From NCBI GenBank assembly GCA_020160915.1, contig JAIUPK010000007.1, forward strand, positions 1 to 64,000: a stretch of 64,000 nt of DNA, given 5' to 3'. This document shows, in pieces, positions 60,446-64,000 of this stretch (position 1 is its first letter; the number at the start of each line of letters is the position of its first letter). The translations under genes and the position numbers were made by a program. The notes beneath the pieces were generated by a model. That model was given only the letters and a program-made list of their open reading frames with translations, was not told the DNA's origin and did no database searches. The stretch is from Actinomycetota bacterium (GTDB lineage: Bacteria; Actinomycetota; Actinomycetes; Actinomycetales; Microbacteriaceae).

Positions 60446-60937
60446 ATGGCCGCGTACGACGTCATCATCGAGATCCCGCAGGGTTCGCGCAACAAGTACG
60501 AGGTCGATCACGAGTCGGGTCGCGTGCGCCTCGACCGGGTGCTCTTCACGGGCTTCGTCTACCCGACCGACTACGGCTTCTTCGAGAACACCCTCGGCCT
60601 CGACGGCGACCCCGTCGACGCGCTCGTGCTGCTCGACTACCCGACGTTCCCCGGCGTGACCATCTCGGTTCGCCCGGTCGCCGTCTTCAACATGACGGAT
60701 GACGCCGGCATCGACTCCAAGGTGATCTGCGTGCAGGCGAAGGACCCGCGCTGGTCGCACATCCAGGACCTCGACGACGTGCCCGAGTACACCCGCAAGG
60801 AGATCGAGCACTTCTTCGAGCACTACAAGGACCTCGAGCCCGGCAAGTGGGTCAAGGTAGAGGGCTGGGAGGGCGCGGCGCGCGCCGAGGAGATCGTGCT
60901 CGCGGGCTTCGAGAAGCTCAAGGCCGAAGGCCACTGA
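60446..60937 (+). CDS. ppa: Inorganic pyrophosphatase
   Basis: 163 residues. Signature [10 protein letters not shown] (about residue 52) with [13 protein letters not shown], and [12 protein letters not shown] near the second metal site. Soluble family I enzyme that hydrolyses pyrophosphate. AGGAG lies seven bases before the ATG. Divergent from tilS with a 49-bp gap containing both promoters. Confidence 0.97.
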   Translation: MAAYDVIIEIPQGSRNKYEVDHESGRVRLDRVLFTGFVYPTDYGFFENTLGLDGDPVDALVLLDYPTFPGVTISVRPVAVFNMTDDAGIDSKVICVQAKDPRWSHIQDLDDVPEYTRKEIEHFFEHYKDLEPGKWVKVEGWEGAARAEEIVLAGFEKLKAEGH

Positions 60938-60943
60938 ACCGAG

Positions 60944-61067
60944 CCGGTTGAGTAGGCGCGCAGCGCCGTATCGGAACCAGCGCGATCGAGGGTTTCGATA
61001 CGCGCTGCGCGCTACTCAACCAGCCTGAGGGCGAGGGTTTCGATACGCGCTGCGCGCTACTCAACCA
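60944..61067. repeat. Extragenic palindrome, GGTTGAGTAG family, copy 3 plus extra half
   Basis: Full copy 60944-61023 (GGTTGAGTAGGCGCGC ... GGTTTCGATACGCG and CTACTCAACC) followed by a second right arm 61034-61067 (GGTTTCGATACGCG...CTACTCAACCAGC). It lies between convergent ppa and the NlpC/P60 gene and may terminate both. Confidence 0.85.
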
Positions 61068-61070
61068 GCG

Positions 61071-62273
61071 CTACGGAGTCGGGCGACCCGCGTAGGGCAC
61101 GATGTCGTAGTACCGCACGTTGACCACGCGCACCGGAACGCCGTCGTAGGGCGCCTCGATCATCTGCCCGCCGCCCACGTACATGGTCACGTGGTACGCG
61201 CTGTTGCTGATGTCACCGTTGTCGGCGTAGAAGATCAGGTCACCCGCAACCATGTCGCTGAGCGGAACGAGCCGGCCGGCGTAGGCCATCGTCCAGTACT
61301 GGTTGGTCGCGCTGTGGGTGCCGATGTAGACCCCCACCGAGGCGTAGGCGCCGCGGGTGAGTCCCGAGCAGTCCCACACGTCGGGGCCGGAGCCCGCGAA
61401 CTGGTACATGTCACCGAGCTGCGCGTAGGCGAACGAGAGCGCACCGGCCACGGCCGAGCCGTTCGGGGCGGGCGGCGGCGGGTTGGGCGCAGGACCCGGG
61501 TCGGGCGGGGGCGGCTGGTTCTGCCCCTCCTGCTCCGCGGTCAGTCCCTCGAGGTAGCCCTGCTCGACCGACGAGGTCGTGCCCTTGAGTGAGGCGAGCT
61601 GCGCGTACAGCTGGTCGGACGCGGCCTGCTTCTCCGCGAGGCGCGCGAGCGCGGCATCCGATGCGGACTGGGCCTCGGTGTAGGCGGACTTGGCAGTCGC
61701 TGCCAACTCGGCGCGCTTGGTCTGCGCGACCTTGGCCTGCTCGGCGAGTGAGCCGGCGAGATTCTTGTCGATGACGGCCTGGCGGTAGATCTCGCCCGCC
61801 TGCGCGCTGACCTTCGTGAGCGTGCCGAGCGAGCCGAGCAGATCGTCGGCGTTCGAGCTCATGAGCAGCTCCAGCGTGAGGCTTCCGCCTCCGGTGCGCG
61901 CGAGTTGGGCGATGAGCTGGCCGGCACGCTGGCTGGATTCGGTGGCCTTGGCCGCGGCATCCTTCGACTGACGCGCGAGCGCGTCGGCCGCCGCGGTGGC
62001 GTCTTCGAGCGCGGAGTTGGCGGCGTTGTAGGCCTCAGCCTTGACCTGCGCGGTGCGGCCCAGATCGGCGGCCTCGGTCTCGAGACCGACGAGAAGCCCC
62101 TCGATCTCGTCGATCGCCGCCTGTGTGTCGGCCTCGTTCTGGCGCGCCGCCTGCACGTCATCCCACGAGGGGTAGTCTTCCGCCGCGGCGGGACCGACGA
62201 TGCCGACGGCGACCAGAACCGCGCCGACAACGACGGTAGCGAGCGCCCCGATGGGGCGGAAGTGCCTGGACAC
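61071..62273 (-). CDS. Secreted NlpC/P60 (C40) peptidoglycan endopeptidase
   Basis: 400 residues, GTG start. Signal peptide (residues 8-31, LATVVVGAVLVAVGIVGPAA-AE), a long Ala/Gln-rich coiled coil (35-235), a Pro-rich hinge (PPPPDPGPAPNPPPP) and a C-terminal NlpC/P60 domain with catalytic Cys in DVWDCSGLTRG (about 305) and His in SAYHVTMYVGG. RipA-like cell separation enzyme that cuts D-Glu-mDAP type links. Paired with the M23 gene; both share the YPSWDDV/YPTWNDV start of the mature protein. Confidence 0.92.
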   Translation of the reverse strand: MSRHFRPIGALATVVVGAVLVAVGIVGPAAAEDYPSWDDVQAARQNEADTQAAIDEIEGLLVGLETEAADLGRTAQVKAEAYNAANSALEDATAAADALARQSKDAAAKATESSQRAGQLIAQLARTGGGSLTLELLMSSNADDLLGSLGTLTKVSAQAGEIYRQAVIDKNLAGSLAEQAKVAQTKRAELAATAKSAYTEAQSASDAALARLAEKQAASDQLYAQLASLKGTTSSVEQGYLEGLTAEQEGQNQPPPPDPGPAPNPPPPAPNGSAVAGALSFAYAQLGDMYQFAGSGPDVWDCSGLTRGAYASVGVYIGTHSATNQYWTMAYAGRLVPLSDMVAGDLIFYADNGDISNSAYHVTMYVGGGQMIEAPYDGVPVRVVNVRYYDIVPYAGRPTP

Positions 62274-62300
62274 TACCGCTCCGGACTCTCACACCGAAGA

Positions 62301-63551
62301 TCAACCAATAGTGATCCCCTGGCTGGCCATGAAGGGCACCGAGTCCTGCGAGTAGCCGTCGACGCGCACCTCGAAGTGCAGGTGGCATCCCGTCGACAGG
62401 CCGGTCGAGCCGACCGACGCGATCTGCTGGCCCACGACCACGCTCTCGCCGTAGGAGACGAGGATGCCGCCGCTGACGATGTGGGCGTAGCCGGTGGTCA
62501 GGCCGCCGCCGTGGTCGATCATGATGAAGTTGCCGTAACTGCCGTTCCAGCCCGCGTAGACGACCGTGCCGCTGGATGCCGCGTAGATGCCCTGCCCGCA
62601 GGAGGCCGCGATGTCCGTGCCCTGGTGGAACGACGACGCACCCGGCAGCGGCGAAACCCGCGGACCGTAGCCGTCGGTGATGCGGCCGGCCGTGGGACGA
62701 GCCCACCCGCTGAGGCTGATCTCGCCGGCGTCGAGGCTTGCGCCGCTGCCGATGCGCTCGCGCACCCCGGCGAGGTAGTCGGCCTCGGTCGCGGCCCGCT
62801 TCTCCTTGAGCACGATGAGCTGCTGCGCGAGGCGGGCCTGGTTGTCCTGCTGCTCGGTGAGCGCCTTGCTCGCGGCGTCGGCCGAGGCCTGGGCCTCCTT
62901 GAAGGCCTTCTCGGCGATGAGCTTGAGCTCCTCGAGCTCGTTCTTGGCGACATCGGCCTGGTCGGTGAGCGCCTGGGCCGTGTTGCGGTCGAGCAGCGCG
63001 CGCTCGTAGATCGTGTACGCCTGGTCGGAGATCTTGCTGGACATGCCGAGGCCGTAGAGCAGGTCGTCGGCGCTGCCGGTGTTGGCGAACAGGTCGGCGG
63101 TGATGTCCCCGCCGCCGGAGCGCGCGAGCTGGGCGGCCCACTGGCCGGCACGCTGGCCGGATGCGAGGGCGGTTGCGGCTGCGGCATCCGCCTGCTTCTG
63201 CAGGTTCTCGGCGCGGTAGGCGGCCTCCTGGAACTTCGCGTCGGCGGCACCCCAGATGGCACCCTTGGCTTCGGCGTCCTTCTGAGTGCGCTCGGCCTCG
63301 GCCTGCAGGCCCGCGAGCATGCCCTCGATCTCGGCGATCTTGTTGGCGGTGGCGGCCTCGTCGTTGCGCACCGAGGCGACGTCGTTCCAGGTCGGGTAGT
63401 CGGTGGCGTACGCGGGCGAGCTCGCGATGATGGTGCCCGTGACGAATGTCGCGAGCACGGCGAGAGTCGCCGCGAGGCGCTTGCCCCGCAGGCCTCTGGG
63501 CAGTGCTGCCCCTGGGCCCGTCATCCCCCGATGAGTGCGCGTGATTCTCAT
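62301..63551 (-). CDS. Secreted M23 peptidase with coiled coil
   Basis: 416 residues. Signal peptide (residues 20-48: RGKRLAATLAVLATFVTGTI, cleavage near AYA-T), coiled coil (50-265) and a LytM domain with HQGTD (zinc His/Asp, about 307) and HLHFEV (HxH, about 395). EnvC/NlpD-like cell-wall peptidase. Starts 27 bp upstream of the C40 gene, which it likely precedes in an operon. The AT-rich region upstream has three tandem 9-bp repeats. Confidence 0.93.
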   Translation of the reverse strand: MRITRTHRGMTGPGAALPRGLRGKRLAATLAVLATFVTGTIIASSPAYATDYPTWNDVASVRNDEAATANKIAEIEGMLAGLQAEAERTQKDAEAKGAIWGAADAKFQEAAYRAENLQKQADAAAATALASGQRAGQWAAQLARSGGGDITADLFANTGSADDLLYGLGMSSKISDQAYTIYERALLDRNTAQALTDQADVAKNELEELKLIAEKAFKEAQASADAASKALTEQQDNQARLAQQLIVLKEKRAATEADYLAGVRERIGSGASLDAGEISLSGWARPTAGRITDGYGPRVSPLPGASSFHQGTDIAASCGQGIYAASSGTVVYAGWNGSYGNFIMIDHGGGLTTGYAHIVSGGILVSYGESVVVGQQIASVGSTGLSTGCHLHFEVRVDGYSQDSVPFMASQGITIG

Positions 63552-63802
63552 TGCTCCCCGAATCGTGTAGTCACCGTGCCCGAGTCACGTTGATAACACT
63601 ATTAACAGTGTTAACAGTAACAACAGGTCGCTGGAAAACCCAGCAAGCTTCAACTCCGACTTGAAACTACCTTCGAGACCCCCGGATGCCGCGGACATTC
63701 GCCCCCTTTGCGCCAAACCGGGCCATCCCGTCACCCGTTTGGCAAAAGCCGCAGCGCCCCTTATGCTTGACCCTCGGTAGCTGAGATGTCATGTGAGATC
63801 GA
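63552..63802. other. 251-bp non-coding region between M23 gene and tRNA-Glu
   Basis: It holds the promoter region of the cell-wall hydrolase operon, including the 27-bp repeat tract at 63594-63620, and the leader of the tRNA-Glu/tRNA-Asp pair. I looked for the conserved stems of a c-di-AMP (ydaO) riboswitch, often found before such genes, and did not find them. Confidence 0.5.
63594..63620. promoter_or_regulatory. Three tandem 9-bp repeats upstream of the M23 operon
   Basis: Plus strand TAACACTAT, TAACAGTGT, TAACAGTAA; on the transcribed strand each unit ends in TGTTA or AGTGTTA. Very AT-rich against the GC-rich background and about 45-70 bp upstream of the start codon, so it is a candidate operator or promoter. 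Confidence 0.5.
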
Positions 63803-63878
63803 GGCCCCATCGTTTAGTGGCCTAGGACGGCGCCCTTTCACGGCGTTAACACGGGTTCGAATCCCGTTGGGGTCACCA
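63803..63878 (+). tRNA. tRNA-Glu (anticodon TTC)
   Basis: Acceptor GGCCCCA/TGGGGTC, anticodon stem GCGCC/GGCGT around CTTTCAC (anticodon TTC), T-arm ACGGG-TTCGAAT-CCCGT, discriminator A, encoded CCA. Confidence 0.97.
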
Positions 63879-63898
63879 AACACAGGCAACACAAGCTA

Positions 63899-63972
63899 GG
63901 CCCTGTAGCGCAGTTGGTTAGCGCGCCGCCCTGTCACGGCGGAGGTCGCCGGTTCAAGTCCGGTCAGGGTCG
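63899..63972 (+). tRNA. tRNA-Asp (anticodon GTC)
   Basis: Acceptor GGCCCTG/CAGGGTC, anticodon stem CCGCC/GGCGG around CTGTCAC (anticodon GTC), T-arm GCCGG-TTCAAGT-CCGGT, discriminator G; CCA not encoded. Twenty bases after tRNA-Glu. Confidence 0.97.
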
Positions 63973-64000
63973 CAAGGCACGGCACATCTCTCGCCAGATT

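Noticed and set aside
63552..63802. c-di-AMP riboswitch upstream of the peptidase operon
   Set aside because: The genes are typical targets, but the conserved riboswitch stems and GGGTGAA-type motifs were not found by eye. A covariance-model search would settle it.

Overview
The window looks like a chromosomal segment of a high-GC actinobacterium, most likely a member of the Microbacteriaceae. This is inferred from dense short-gap gene packing, frequent GTG starts, and the ftsH-folE-folP-folB-folK-DUF3180-PH-PH-DUF2520...panC...lysS...clpC order. No database search was possible, so family names rest on motifs and remembered homologues.

Layout. (1) 1-3190 is the end of a prophage integrated at the 3' end of a tRNA-Arg(ACG) gene. 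A leftward early operon (Xis/Cro-like HTH protein, an alanine-rich phage protein, a replication initiator, small proteins, an HNH protein) diverges from a small repressor. The repressor reading frame runs into the tRNA gene, the architecture of phages with integration-dependent immunity. The initiator gene carries perfect DnaA boxes, iterons and an AT-rich tract: a candidate internal origin. (2) 3354-16212 is a mixed host region: HerA-like ATPase, DUF1697, DUF1801, small membrane proteins, a 2039-residue membrane-anchored Ig-repeat surface protein, an alkylsulfatase-like metallohydrolase, tRNA-Ser and a universal stress protein. (3) 16314-34495 is an accessory catabolic island: two GH78 alpha-L-rhamnosidases, a GH1 beta-glucosidase, a monocupin resembling bacterial quercetinase, two alpha/beta hydrolases, two FAH-family enzymes, two SDR dehydrogenases, a CMD-family protein, IclR and LysR regulators, and a sugar-type ABC importer with a flavin reductase. 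Together they suggest uptake and breakdown of rhamnosylated plant glycosides such as rutin. A shared TTTC-N7-GAAA motif sits in front of both the SDR/FAH operon and the ABC operon, suggesting one regulon. (4) 34802-63551 is mostly core genes: radA, argA, clpC, a kinase/class III aminotransferase pair, a pirin, lysS, panC, a pterin/folate operon, ftsH, hpt, tilS, ppa and two coiled-coil cell-wall hydrolases. (5) 63803-63972 holds tRNA-Glu and tRNA-Asp.

Repeats. Three short repeat families occur. One is a roughly 80-bp palindromic element with AGGAGAT/ATCTCCT cores, three copies, one in frame inside tilS. The second is a GGTTGAGTAG...CTACTCAACC extragenic palindrome, favouring convergent gene ends. 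The third is a GGTCGAGC/GTCGAGACC repeat, sometimes inside genes. No CRISPR array, rRNA or transposase was seen.
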